53,705 nt of DNA from an uncultured Eggerthellaceae bacterium (GTDB lineage Bacteria; Actinomycetota; Coriobacteriia; Coriobacteriales; Eggerthellaceae): contig CAJUFC010000143.1 of the NCBI GenBank assembly GCA_910585565.1, forward strand, positions 1 to 53,705, given 5' to 3'. Below the pieces are notes generated by a model. The model did no database searches and was not told where the DNA came from. It saw only the letters and a program-made list of their open reading frames with translations. A program made the translations under genes and the position numbers. Shown here in pieces: positions 26,727 through 35,267 of this stretch. Each line of letters begins with the position of its first letter. The stretch's first letter is position 1.

Positions 26727-27740
26727 CTACGCCCTCGAGGCATCGACGGCGACGTCATCCGTAAGGTCGGCCGGCCCCATCGGCCGCCATGTCTCGTCGG
26801 CCATGATCGCACGGGCATCGCGCCACCCGCGCACGAGCGTGCGCACGCCTGCCGTCACGCCCTGACGCTCGACAACCACCAGGCGAATGAGCTCTTTGGC
26901 AAGGCACGCCAGCGTACCGGCACCGAACAGGACCGGGTTATAGTCCCCATATTCCTTGAGGTAGTGCGCCATGTGGCCGCGGTTGCGCATGACGTGATAG
27001 CGCGTCATGTCCGAGCTTGCGTTCAGCTGCCTGACCCCGGTGACCTCCCAGTTCGGCACCTCGCGCGTGCGCTGCAGCACGACGTCATCGACAACGGCCG
27101 CGCGTCCGTGCTTGCTCGCGCAGTACCCGTACACGCAGTCGTCCCAATAGATGAAGAACCGCGCGTCCGGCGGCCCGATCTGCTCTGCTATCGCCCGATT
27201 GAACAGCCCGCCCTCGAAGCAGACGGCATTCATGGGACGATATCCTGCCTTGGTGGGCTTCGATGCCGATAGCGGATCGTACATCCCCATCGACTCGATG
27301 AAGTGATGCTGCCAGAAGAAACGGCCACCGTCCCAGTCGAGTCGGGCACCCTGGACGATATCGAAGTCTGCGGCCCATCGGCCGAGCTTCGCGATCGCGT
27401 CCGGCATGACCGCAACGTCGTCGTCCATGAGCCAGAACCACTGAGCCCCTGCCTGATAGGCGCGGCGCACGCCCTCGGAAAAGCCGCCCGCACCGCCCGT
27501 ATTCGTCTCCATCGGCACGTAGACGAGCGTATCTTTGCCCGATGTCCACGGAGCTGCCGTCAACCCTTCGTCCACGATGCGCGCATATATCTCGATGAGC
27601 TCGCGCGTCTCAGATGCATCCTCGTTGTCGACGACGAACACGCGCCACGGCGCCTCGTCCAAAAGCAGCAGCGAGCGCAACAGCCCCTCCAACAGATGCT
27701 GGCGCTTGTAGGTGACGACAACTATCGCGAGGCGATCCAC
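26727..27740 (-). CDS. Family 2 glycosyltransferase, GlfT2-like
   Basis: A 337-aa GT-A fold transferase. The N-terminal VVVTYKRQHLLEGLLRSL is the GT2 nucleotide-binding start. The metal-binding acidic motif is in WLMDDDVAV, and NTGGAGGFSEGVRRA and FIYWDDCVYGY resemble galactofuranosyl/rhamnosyl transferases of the GlfT2 group. No membrane segments are seen, so it probably works at the inner membrane face. It lies between two LCP genes and near galE, pointing to assembly of a wall glycopolymer. The donor sugar cannot be read from the sequence. Confidence 0.85.
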   Translation of the reverse strand: MDRLAIVVVTYKRQHLLEGLLRSLLLLDEAPWRVFVVDNEDASETRELIEIYARIVDEGLTAAPWTSGKDTLVYVPMETNTGGAGGFSEGVRRAYQAGAQWFWLMDDDVAVMPDAIAKLGRWAADFDIVQGARLDWDGGRFFWQHHFIESMGMYDPLSASKPTKAGYRPMNAVCFEGGLFNRAIAEQIGPPDARFFIYWDDCVYGYCASKHGRAAVVDDVVLQRTREVPNWEVTGVRQLNASSDMTRYHVMRNRGHMAHYLKEYGDYNPVLFGAGTLACLAKELIRLVVVERQGVTAGVRTLVRGWRDARAIMADETWRPMGPADLTDDVAVDASRA

Positions 27741-27749
27741 AGGCGCGCC

Positions 27750-29297
27750 CTAGCTCTGCCAGTCGTCGCCGATGATGACAAGAAAGTCAGATTCGAACAG
27801 GTAGTCCCCGTCGTCCTTCTTGGCCTCGCCGACGCCCAGCGCAGACACCATCTGCTTGGCGAACTCGGCGTTCTTGTCATCCTTGTAGACGACCTCGGTC
27901 GTCGGATAGTCAAAGTTGTTGGCGTTGCCCGTGTCGAACTTGCGGTACCCCATGCCCTCGAGGATGGCCTCGGCCTCGGCGCACACGCCGTCGCGGCCGT
28001 TGCCGTTGCGGATGCGAATGGTGGCCGTGCGGTCGACGCTGTATTCGCCGCCCAGCTCTCCTGACCCGGTGGACGAGATCACCGTGCCCGTAGCGTCGTC
28101 AATCTCGTCTTCCTCCGCGGGAGGCAGCCCCGCATCCACGCGCTTCATGATCTTTTTGAGCTCGGATTCATCCACGACCTCATACCAGATGTTGTTCCTG
28201 TACTCGGATTCGGTGGGAATGGTGCCGGTGTATATGTCAGTGGCAGCGTTCATCCCCTGCATGGACTGCGCAAGCCCGATGATCTGGTCAAGGCTCATGT
28301 CGGTCATCACGCACTCGGATATGGCCTGCAGCGTGCCGGCGATGGTCAGCGCGTCGCTAGCCAGCAGCTTTTGCGCGACCGCCGACAGCACGACGCGCTG
28401 GTTGGCCGAGCGATAGATGTCGCCGTCGCCATAGTCGTCATAGGAATGACGCGAGCGAGCGAAGATGAGCGCTTGGTCACCATCAAGCACCTGGCGCCCT
28501 GCCGGCACGTAGCCGCCGGCCCGCCAGTCGTCGATCTCGATAGGCACGTCCACCTCGATGCCGCCAAGCGCGTTGATGACCTTGATGAACCCGTCGAAGT
28601 TGATCTCGGCATAATGCGCGATGGGCACGCCGCACAGCTTTGACACCGTCTCGACCGCCAGGGCCGGGCCGCCGAACGCATGCGCCGCGTTTATCTTGTT
28701 CGTCCCGTGAGAGCCAATCTCCACCTTGGAGTCGCGCGGGATGGATAGAAGCGTCGCCTTTTTCTGCTTGGGGTCGATCCGCGCGAGCATCATCGAGTCA
28801 GAGCGATACGTGCCGTCCAGCTCGTTGGATGCCTCGCGGTCCGACGAGCTGTCGACGCCCATGAGCAACATGTAGAACGGGTCTTCCGGAGTGTCCGTCG
28901 GCGACAGGGCGCTCAAAAGCGCCGAGTCCAGGCCGCTTGTGATGTTGGAGCCGATCTTGCTGACATATGCGAAGGCGGCGCCCGCGCCCACCAGCAAAAC
29001 GACGAGCAGCGAGACGCACACGCCTGTCAGTATCTTGCGGCGCTTGCGCTTCTTGCGCACCGCCCGGATGGAGTCGGAGTCGAGGTACGAGCTGCCGGAT
29101 ATCTGCGAGTACACGTCGAAGTCGGACGACGTGCGCTTCAAGTCCTCGTAGTCAGCCGAACGGCTCGAGCGAGCCTTCTCAGCGGCGTGACGCGTCGCCG
29201 ATTGGCTGCGGCGTGCGTGCGCCCGCGACTGAACGCTCTGCTGCGAGGAAGCCGTGGTACGCCGCGAACGCGGATTGCCATGTTTGCCGTGTGTCAT
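27750..29297 (-). CDS. LCP family wall-polymer ligase with C-terminal LytR_C domain
   Basis: A 515-aa membrane protein. The basic cytoplasmic N-terminus (about 85 residues, Ser/Arg rich) is followed by one membrane segment (ILTGVCVSLLVVLLVGAGAAFAYV). The extracellular LCP core has YRSDSMMLARID, SIPRDSKVEI and FARSRHSYDD...SANQR. A LytR_C-like domain ends it (TATIRIRNGNGRDG...AEAILEGMGY). This is the fuller of the two LCP proteins in the block. ATG 29297 has AGGTGA nine bases upstream. It ends 9 bases before the GT2 gene, so the two are probably co-transcribed. Confidence 0.9.
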   Translation of the reverse strand: MTHGKHGNPRSRRTTASSQQSVQSRAHARRSQSATRHAAEKARSSRSADYEDLKRTSSDFDVYSQISGSSYLDSDSIRAVRKKRKRRKILTGVCVSLLVVLLVGAGAAFAYVSKIGSNITSGLDSALLSALSPTDTPEDPFYMLLMGVDSSSDREASNELDGTYRSDSMMLARIDPKQKKATLLSIPRDSKVEIGSHGTNKINAAHAFGGPALAVETVSKLCGVPIAHYAEINFDGFIKVINALGGIEVDVPIEIDDWRAGGYVPAGRQVLDGDQALIFARSRHSYDDYGDGDIYRSANQRVVLSAVAQKLLASDALTIAGTLQAISECVMTDMSLDQIIGLAQSMQGMNAATDIYTGTIPTESEYRNNIWYEVVDESELKKIMKRVDAGLPPAEEDEIDDATGTVISSTGSGELGGEYSVDRTATIRIRNGNGRDGVCAEAEAILEGMGYRKFDTGNANNFDYPTTEVVYKDDKNAEFAKQMVSALGVGEAKKDDGDYLFESDFLVIIGDDWQS

Positions 29298-29329
29298 ATA
29301 AACAAGTCACCTGATATGGGAGTGCTTGA

Positions 29330-31456
29330 TTATACAACAGGCACTTCTCCAGTGTCCAATATGCGCTTGAGCGCACCCTCATCCAACACAGGAACTCCAA
29401 GGCTGACAGCCTTTTCCAGCTTCGATCCCGCCTTCTCGCCCGCAACGACGAAGCTCGTCTTCCGGGACACGCTCGAGGCGACCTTGGCGCCCATGGCCTC
29501 CAACGCCTCGCTCGCGTCATCGCGCTTGAGCTCGGCAAGCGAGCCGGTCAGCACGAACGTGAGCCCCTTGAGGGGCGATGCCTCGGCGCTCGCACTTCCG
29601 TCATGCGACGAGCCCGCACCTGCTTCTGTCATGGACACGCCAGCCTTCTGCAGGCGCTCGATGACGTCAACGTTGTCGGGCGTGCGCAAAAACTCGTAAA
29701 TGCTCCGTGCCACGGCCTCGCCCACGCCATAGATGCCCTCAAGCTCCTCTTGCGAGGCTGCACGCAAGGCCTCCATCGAGGGATACACCTCGACGATCTC
29801 TTTGGCGGTGCTCTTGCCGACATGACGTATGCCCAAGCCGCCCAGCACGCGCGTAAACGGGCGCGCCTTGGATGCCTCGATGGCCGCCATCAGCTTCTTC
29901 GCCATGACATGACCGAGCCGTATGGGATGCCCGTCTTTGCTGAGGCGCCCCATGTCGAGCGCGGCCAGCTCGTCTTCGGTCAGCGAGTAGTAGTCAGCAA
30001 CGTCAGACAGCCGGCCCACCTCCACGAGCCGACGCACGATCTCGTCCCCCATGCCGTCGATGTCCATGGCGCCCCGGCTGGCCCAGTAGGTCAACCGCTC
30101 GTGCGCTTGAGCTGGGCAGTCAATGGAGATGCAGCGAAGGGCCGCGTTGTCCTCCTCGCGCACGACCGGCATCCCACAGCTGGGGCACACCGTCGGAGCC
30201 TCCCAGGGAATCGCGTCTTCGGGACGCAGGCTCAACACCGGCCCCAGCACCTCGGGAATGACATCACCTGCCTTGCGCACGATGACAGTGTCGCCGATGC
30301 GCACGTCTTTGCGGTGCACCTCGTCCTCGTTGTGCAGCGTCGCGCGTGCCACGGTCGAGCCAGCGACCGAGACCGGCTCCAGCTCGGCGACTGGCGTCAG
30401 CACGCCGGTGCGCCCAACCTGCACGGTGATATCGCGCATGACCGTCGTCTTCTCCTCTGGCGGAAACTTGAACGCAATGGCCCACCGCGGTGCCCGAGAC
30501 GTAAAGCCCAGCTCGCCCTGCAGCGCGAACGAGTTCACCTTCACCACGACGCCGTCTATCTCGTAGGGCAAGTCCCCGCGGCGCTCGAGCGAGTCCTCGC
30601 AAAACGCGAACACCTCGCCTCTCGTGCGGCAAAGCGCCACATCCGGGTTCACGTGCAGCCCCGAGGAGCGCAGCCACTCCAGCAGCTCCCACTGACCCGG
30701 CACGCCCAGCGACGCCGGGTCGGCGGCCGCGTACATGAACGTCGACAGCTCCCGCATGGCCGTTATCTTTGGGTCCTTCTGCCGGATGGAACCCGCAGCG
30801 GCATTGCGTGGGTTGGCAAAGGGGGCCTTCCCTTCGGCCTCGGCGGCAAGGTTGAGCGCCTCGAAGCTCGCCTTGGACATGTACACTTCTCCCCGAAGCT
30901 CGATCGATGCCGACGCGCTCGGCTGAGCGTTCGCGCCATCACCATCCGCATCAGCATCCCCTGCGCCGGCGCCAATGCGGTCGCGCAGGCGCAGCGGCAC
31001 GTCCTTGATGGTGCGAATGTTTGCCGTCACGTCCTCGCCCGTCGTGCCGTCACCGCGCGTCGCGGCACGCACAAGCTCGCCGCCTGCATAGGTAAGCGCA
31101 ATCGACGACCCGTCGATCTTGAGCTCGCAGCAAAGCTCCGGCAAGCGCCCAAGCTCCTTCTCGACACCCGCGATCCATTTGTCCAGCTCGTCTAGGTCCA
31201 TTGCGTTATCGAGCGAGAACATGCGCTCGGCATGCGTGACGGCGCTGAACTGCTCGCCCACGTAGCCGCCAACGCGCTGAGTGGGGCTCGTCGACGTGAT
31301 GAGCTCGGGGTGTTCTGACTCCAGCTGGCGCAGCTCGCGCATGAGCGAGTCGAATGCCGAGTCGGATATCTCGGGCGCATCGAGCGCGTAATACTGATAC
31401 GTATGGTGCTCTATCTCGTCACGAAGCGCTTGTACGCGCTTCTCCACATCCAGCAT
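29330..31456 (-). CDS. ligA: NAD-dependent DNA ligase
   Basis: A 708-aa ligase sealing nicks in replication and repair. Domains in order: the Ia domain (ALRDEIEHHTYQYYALDAPEISD), the adenylation domain with catalytic lysine in CELKIDGSS, the OB fold, a C4 zinc finger (CPSCGMPVV...CISIDCPAQ), helix-hairpin-helix repeats and a C-terminal BRCT (GLTFVLTGSL). An Asp/Ala-rich insertion (GAGAGDADADGDGANAQ) lies in the adenylation domain. ATG 31456 follows AAAGG. The frame's upstream extension is promoter DNA. Confidence 0.95.
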   Translation of the reverse strand: MLDVEKRVQALRDEIEHHTYQYYALDAPEISDSAFDSLMRELRQLESEHPELITSTSPTQRVGGYVGEQFSAVTHAERMFSLDNAMDLDELDKWIAGVEKELGRLPELCCELKIDGSSIALTYAGGELVRAATRGDGTTGEDVTANIRTIKDVPLRLRDRIGAGAGDADADGDGANAQPSASASIELRGEVYMSKASFEALNLAAEAEGKAPFANPRNAAAGSIRQKDPKITAMRELSTFMYAAADPASLGVPGQWELLEWLRSSGLHVNPDVALCRTRGEVFAFCEDSLERRGDLPYEIDGVVVKVNSFALQGELGFTSRAPRWAIAFKFPPEEKTTVMRDITVQVGRTGVLTPVAELEPVSVAGSTVARATLHNEDEVHRKDVRIGDTVIVRKAGDVIPEVLGPVLSLRPEDAIPWEAPTVCPSCGMPVVREEDNAALRCISIDCPAQAHERLTYWASRGAMDIDGMGDEIVRRLVEVGRLSDVADYYSLTEDELAALDMGRLSKDGHPIRLGHVMAKKLMAAIEASKARPFTRVLGGLGIRHVGKSTAKEIVEVYPSMEALRAASQEELEGIYGVGEAVARSIYEFLRTPDNVDVIERLQKAGVSMTEAGAGSSHDGSASAEASPLKGLTFVLTGSLAELKRDDASEALEAMGAKVASSVSRKTSFVVAGEKAGSKLEKAVSLGVPVLDEGALKRILDTGEVPVV

Positions 31457-31464
31457 ATTGAGCC

Positions 31465-31492
31465 TTTCCAAGCAGTGATAATTGTTTATAAT
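31465..31492 (+). promoter_or_regulatory. Promoter of the small Phd-like gene
   Basis: A consensus TATAAT (31487-31492) with TTTCCA (31465-31470) 16 bases upstream. It would start transcription near 31499 and give a leader of about 50 bases before the RBS AAAGGAG and ATG 31551. It lies in an AT-rich divergent region shared with ligA. Confidence 0.45.
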
Positions 31493-31550
31493 AGTCCAAG
31501 TTCTAGAACGAATAGCTGTATGTTTGCAAACGTTGAAAAGGAGCAATTCC

Positions 31551-31793
31551 ATGAATGAAGGGCTGAACCTCCCTCGTCTTCAAAGCCTCAACGACTGGAT
31601 CGTTACGAAGTCTGACATCGACGCCATGACCGAGAAAGAGCTCATCGACGTCGTCAAGGAGCAGAAGGTCAAGGTCATGATCACCGATGGCACCGTTTCC
31701 ACCGTCATCATCTCGCCTGACCTGTACAACACCTTCGTCAGCACGGTTGAGAAGTACGCTGCATCTCGCGGCACGGCTGCCAATATCGACTAG
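31551..31793 (+). CDS. Small protein resembling Phd/YefM antitoxins
   Basis: An 80-aa protein with AAAGGAG at the right distance from ATG 31551. The segment KVKVMITDGTVSTVIISPDLYN looks like the C-terminal strand-turn-strand of Phd/YefM antitoxins (usually VxITxxGxxxAVLIS), after a helical DAMTEKELIDVVKEQ. No toxin ORF is adjacent, and a terminator follows directly. It could be a solitary antitoxin-fold regulator or an unrelated small protein; the assignment is by eye only. Confidence 0.55.
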   Translation: MNEGLNLPRLQSLNDWIVTKSDIDAMTEKELIDVVKEQKVKVMITDGTVSTVIISPDLYNTFVSTVEKYAASRGTAANID

Positions 31794-31820
31794 TCGATAG
31801 CACGGCATCACCTTGCATCG

Positions 31821-31848
31821 AAAAGGCCCGCTTGCGCGGGCCTTTTTT
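31821..31848. terminator. Strong intrinsic terminator, bidirectional
   Basis: GGCCCGC (31825-31831) and GCGGGCC (31836-31842) form a stem extended by A-T pairs, followed by six T on the plus strand and four on the minus. It ends the small plus-strand gene and can serve the convergent gene ending at 31909. Confidence 0.85.
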
Positions 31849-31908
31849 GTTGTCTCGCTATGAGGGATGCGACGCAGCCGCTTGAGGCTTTCGCGAATCC
31901 GCCGGCGC

Positions 31909-33222
31909 TTAGAGATTGCTGATGTCCCAGAGCCCCGTGAGCAGGGATGCGGCCACCAGCACGCAGAGCACCGCAAGCACGATGAGCACGATGCCCAGCG
32001 GATCGTCCTTCGCGCGACCCTTGCCGCGCGTCGCCGGCACCTGAGGCTCGTCAGGCTGCACGTCAGGCTGGAGGCCCTGGCGCAAATCCTGCGAGGGCGA
32101 AGGCTGATACGGCTCTTGATAGCCGCGCGGGCGCCCCTCGGGAGGCATGCCCTGCATCGGCTGGGCAGCGCGCGGCTGAGGCTGCTGATAGGGACGCTCT
32201 CCTGCACGCATGCGCGCATCCTGTGGATGCGGAGCACGGGCACCCATGCCAGCCGGATGTTGCTGTACGGGAGACGCGCCGCCATACGGCTTTTGGACGG
32301 ATGTCTGGGCCGGGTGCCCAGACAGGGGCTTTCTCCCCTGAGCCTGCTGAGAGGTCGCCGACACATATGTGCCCGGCATCTCGCCTTGGTTGGGCAGCGG
32401 CTGCGTCTGGCGCGCATCGCGGATGTGCTGGTCGCGCCGCGGCTGCCGCGCATCCATGACCTCGCGGGCTTCGCGAGCGCCCATCGGCTGGGCGCCGCCT
32501 GAGACACCACCCGGCACAGGGCCGCTGCCCGCAGCCGCCCCGGGCACAGAAGCGCTCGCCTGGCCACTTGCGCTGCTTCTTCCATACCTCCCGGAATACG
32601 AGACGCCATCGCGCGCATCCCAGCCGTCGCGAGCGGCAAGCGTGGGCTTGTCGTCCAGCAAAACCGGGTTCGCCTTGACGGTGATGATCTCCTTGGCATC
32701 CTTCGACGTCGCAGCGCTGGATGCCTGCGACGTCGAAGACGCCGGGGCAGCATCAGCCTTGCGTGGAGCATCGGCCTTGCGAGGACGAACTGGCTCCTCG
32801 TCCTTCTCGTCGCTTTCGCTCTCGCGCCTGCTGGCTTCTTCTGCAGCCTTCTGCTGCTCGCGCTTCTTTCGCTCGAGCTCCTCTTTCCACTGGCGAGAGC
32901 GGATGGCCTTCTCCTTGAGCTGGGCCTCGCGCTCTTGAGCCACCTTCGCATCCGTGCTCCGACGGCCTGACTTCCCCTTCGAAGACGACGAACGCTTTGA
33001 TGGCCCGGTCGGGGTGAAGATGTCAAGCAGGTCCTCGTCGTCGGTGCCGCCTTTGCCCTTCGAGGCGGACGAGCGCGGCTTTTGGGCACCGAAGAGGTTG
33101 GACAGCTCATCATCAAGGCCGTCTGCGCCACTATTCTTGGACGCACCGGCATTGCTTGAGCCCAAGCCCAATGCCGAGAAGAGGTCTATCTCTGATACGT
33201 TGTCTTTTTCAGGCACCGCCAT
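31909..33222 (-). CDS. Low-complexity tail-anchored membrane protein of unknown function
   Basis: A 437-aa protein with no recognised enzyme domain. The N-terminus is acidic (SEIDLFSALGLGSS, LLDIFTP). A charged helical stretch at about residues 95-140 (AQLKEKAIRSRQWKEELERKKREQQKAAEE) may form a coiled coil. The middle to C-terminus is Pro/Gln/Gly rich and probably disordered. One membrane segment near the end (IVLIVLAVLCVLVAASLLTGLW) leaves almost no tail outside, so the body is cytoplasmic. AAAGGTGGACA precedes the ATG. It follows the related low-complexity gene by 9 bases. Confidence 0.75.
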   Translation of the reverse strand: MAVPEKDNVSEIDLFSALGLGSSNAGASKNSGADGLDDELSNLFGAQKPRSSASKGKGGTDDEDLLDIFTPTGPSKRSSSSKGKSGRRSTDAKVAQEREAQLKEKAIRSRQWKEELERKKREQQKAAEEASRRESESDEKDEEPVRPRKADAPRKADAAPASSTSQASSAATSKDAKEIITVKANPVLLDDKPTLAARDGWDARDGVSYSGRYGRSSASGQASASVPGAAAGSGPVPGGVSGGAQPMGAREAREVMDARQPRRDQHIRDARQTQPLPNQGEMPGTYVSATSQQAQGRKPLSGHPAQTSVQKPYGGASPVQQHPAGMGARAPHPQDARMRAGERPYQQPQPRAAQPMQGMPPEGRPRGYQEPYQPSPSQDLRQGLQPDVQPDEPQVPATRGKGRAKDDPLGIVLIVLAVLCVLVAASLLTGLWDISNL

Positions 33223-33231
33223 TGTCCACCT

Positions 33232-35109
33232 TTACTTTTTCTCCAAGATGACCACGTCCTCCACGCTGGCACGCAGCGCCTGCTCATACTCTTTCCGGTT
33301 CAAGTGAAGCCCACTGTTGTTGATCGTGACCTTCGCCTCGGCGCCGTTCTGAGAATCGAGCGTAAAGTTGGAACCGTAGTCGTTGGCAAGCGCTTCGACA
33401 AAGGCGCTGGCAGCCTCCGCGTTCGGAAACTCCATGTCCATCGTCGTGAATTCGCAATCGCCATCCGACTTGAACGTAACCGTCTCCATACAAGTATAGC
33501 TGACCCCGCTCGTGGTTGTGCCCGTGTATTGGAACGACATGTAGCCCGACTGGTTTCCGCTTGCCGCCGACGACGATGAGGACGAGGACGAATTGTAGAA
33601 GTTCTGCACCGCCTGTGATCGCTTCGACGACGAGGAGGATGACGCAGACGAGGAGGATGACTGGGTTTGGGCCTGCTGCGTGTCCGCGCCGCCCTTGTCA
33701 GCGTCGCCACTGAACACGAATCCCAGCAAGACCACGAGTGCCACGGCAACCACCGCAAGCACGATAAGCATAATGATAATGAGCCGCTTGCGCTTGCGGC
33801 GAGCGCCTTCCAGGTCGCGCATGCCCTCTTCCAGCGACACCGACGGCTCGTCGAAGATGGAGCTCTCAGCGATGGCGCGCTCGTCGAGCAATGGCTGCCC
33901 GATCTCGTCGTCGCCCTCTGAGGCTGGCTCGGACGCCGCATATTCGGGCGCGACATACGAGGCTGCCGCCCCTGCGGAGGGATACGAGGCAGCCCCGCGG
34001 GCCGACCCGTAGGGGGAGGCCGCATGCTGGCCGTACGAGCCATACGCGCCCGGATAGCCAGCGCGCGCATAATCATAGGCGTCAGAGGCGCCCTGGCCCG
34101 GGTACGATGAGCCCATCGAAGGCATCGATGCTCCATATGCGCCCGGCATGCCTCCTGGAGCCTGGGTCGGCCCAGATTGGCCGGGATAGCCTCCTTCGGG
34201 AGCCCCATACGCAGCAGCATAGTCCGGCGCGACCGCGCCCTGCATTCCGTACGGATCGCCCGAGGCATAGCCGTAGCCTTGCGGGGCTGCATACGGGTAT
34301 CCGAAGCCTTGCTCCCCTGCCGCCCCGCGAGCGCCCCAGCCACCGGCATACCCGCTCGGATACGGCATGGCATAGCCAGCCTGCTGGTACCACTGCGCAT
34401 ACGCAGCGTTATACGGCTGGATGGCCATCTGCTGCGATGACGATGCGCCCTCATGAGAGGTTGCGTCCCATGCAGGATTCTGGGCACCGAAGCGCTGCGA
34501 GGCTGCAGAATAGGGGCTGTCGTAGTCCTGCGAGCCTACCGGCGCGCTGTTGGCGGCGCCAGCGTTCGCAGCGGCGCCAGCACCAGCGCCTGAAACGTCA
34601 TACCCTGCCGCGCCATAGGCCGCAGCAGCCGCTGCGCCTGTGCCAGCCGAAGACGCCTTCGGGACGTTCGGGCGCCCCGGCGCGCCGCTCTCGTGCAGCC
34701 CGCGCTTGCGCGCGTCGCCACGGTCCGTTCCAGCCTGCTTTTGCAGGTAAGCCTCGACCGAGCTCCGCTCGTCGAGCGGCACCTTAGGCGACTGGGCTTG
34801 GCGGCGCGGCATGCCTCGGAACCGCGGCGGCATGTTGACCGACGGCTCAGGCACCGACGAGGAGATGGCATCGAAGTCAGGGTCTATCGCGTTGCGAAAG
34901 ATCGGCACGACAAGCGGCATGATGGCTTGCGCCTCGTCATCGTCCGCCTCGTCAGCCGCATCGCCCAGCATCACCACGCCGGGCTGTCCCGAAACGCTCG
35001 CTTTTTGCTGAGGATATTGGCTCCTGCGGCGAGCGACTATGGGGGGCTGATCGCTGCTGTCGATGTCGATGTAGATATATGGTGTCTTTTTCTTGTTATC
35101 GGATGCCAT
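33232..35109 (-). CDS. Membrane protein with Tyr/Gly/Ala/Pro-rich prion-like cytoplasmic domain
   Basis: A 625-aa protein of unknown function. Residues about 150-390 are Tyr/Gly/Ala/Pro/Gln-rich (units such as AYGAPEGGYPGQ, GYGYASGDPYG). An acidic stretch follows, then a basic stop (ARRKRKR) and one membrane segment (LIIIMLIVLAVVAVALVVLLGFVF, about residues 460-483). Outside is a poly-Ser linker and a small C-terminal domain (YTCMETVTFKSDG to VILEKK). ATG 35109 lacks an RBS; TTG 35181 is an alternative start. A TATAAT lies at 35199-35204 on the same strand. Confidence 0.72.
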   Translation of the reverse strand: MASDNKKKTPYIYIDIDSSDQPPIVARRRSQYPQQKASVSGQPGVVMLGDAADEADDDEAQAIMPLVVPIFRNAIDPDFDAISSSVPEPSVNMPPRFRGMPRRQAQSPKVPLDERSSVEAYLQKQAGTDRGDARKRGLHESGAPGRPNVPKASSAGTGAAAAAAYGAAGYDVSGAGAGAAANAGAANSAPVGSQDYDSPYSAASQRFGAQNPAWDATSHEGASSSQQMAIQPYNAAYAQWYQQAGYAMPYPSGYAGGWGARGAAGEQGFGYPYAAPQGYGYASGDPYGMQGAVAPDYAAAYGAPEGGYPGQSGPTQAPGGMPGAYGASMPSMGSSYPGQGASDAYDYARAGYPGAYGSYGQHAASPYGSARGAASYPSAGAAASYVAPEYAASEPASEGDDEIGQPLLDERAIAESSIFDEPSVSLEEGMRDLEGARRKRKRLIIIMLIVLAVVAVALVVLLGFVFSGDADKGGADTQQAQTQSSSSSASSSSSSKRSQAVQNFYNSSSSSSSSAASGNQSGYMSFQYTGTTTSGVSYTCMETVTFKSDGDCEFTTMDMEFPNAEAASAFVEALANDYGSNFTLDSQNGAEAKVTINNSGLHLNRKEYEQALRASVEDVVILEKK

Positions 35110-35198
35110 ATGTAATCTATCGCCAACTCGAATCGTGTCGCTGTCTGGATATGCGCCTGCTTCAGCATATTGCTTGCCCAAAGTCTATCAAACTCATA

Positions 35199-35225
35199 AT
35201 TATACACATGTGCCTTCGCTGGCAA
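35199..35225 (-). promoter_or_regulatory. Promoter candidate for the prion-like membrane protein operon
   Basis: TATAAT (minus strand, 35199-35204) with TTGCCA (35220-35225) upstream at a short 15-bp spacing. It fits transcription of the two low-complexity genes. A start near 35192 would leave a leader of about 80 bases to ATG 35109. Confidence 0.4.
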
Positions 35226-35267
35226 CTGTTGGCAAACCGACAATACATATAATGTGCGACGATAGGC

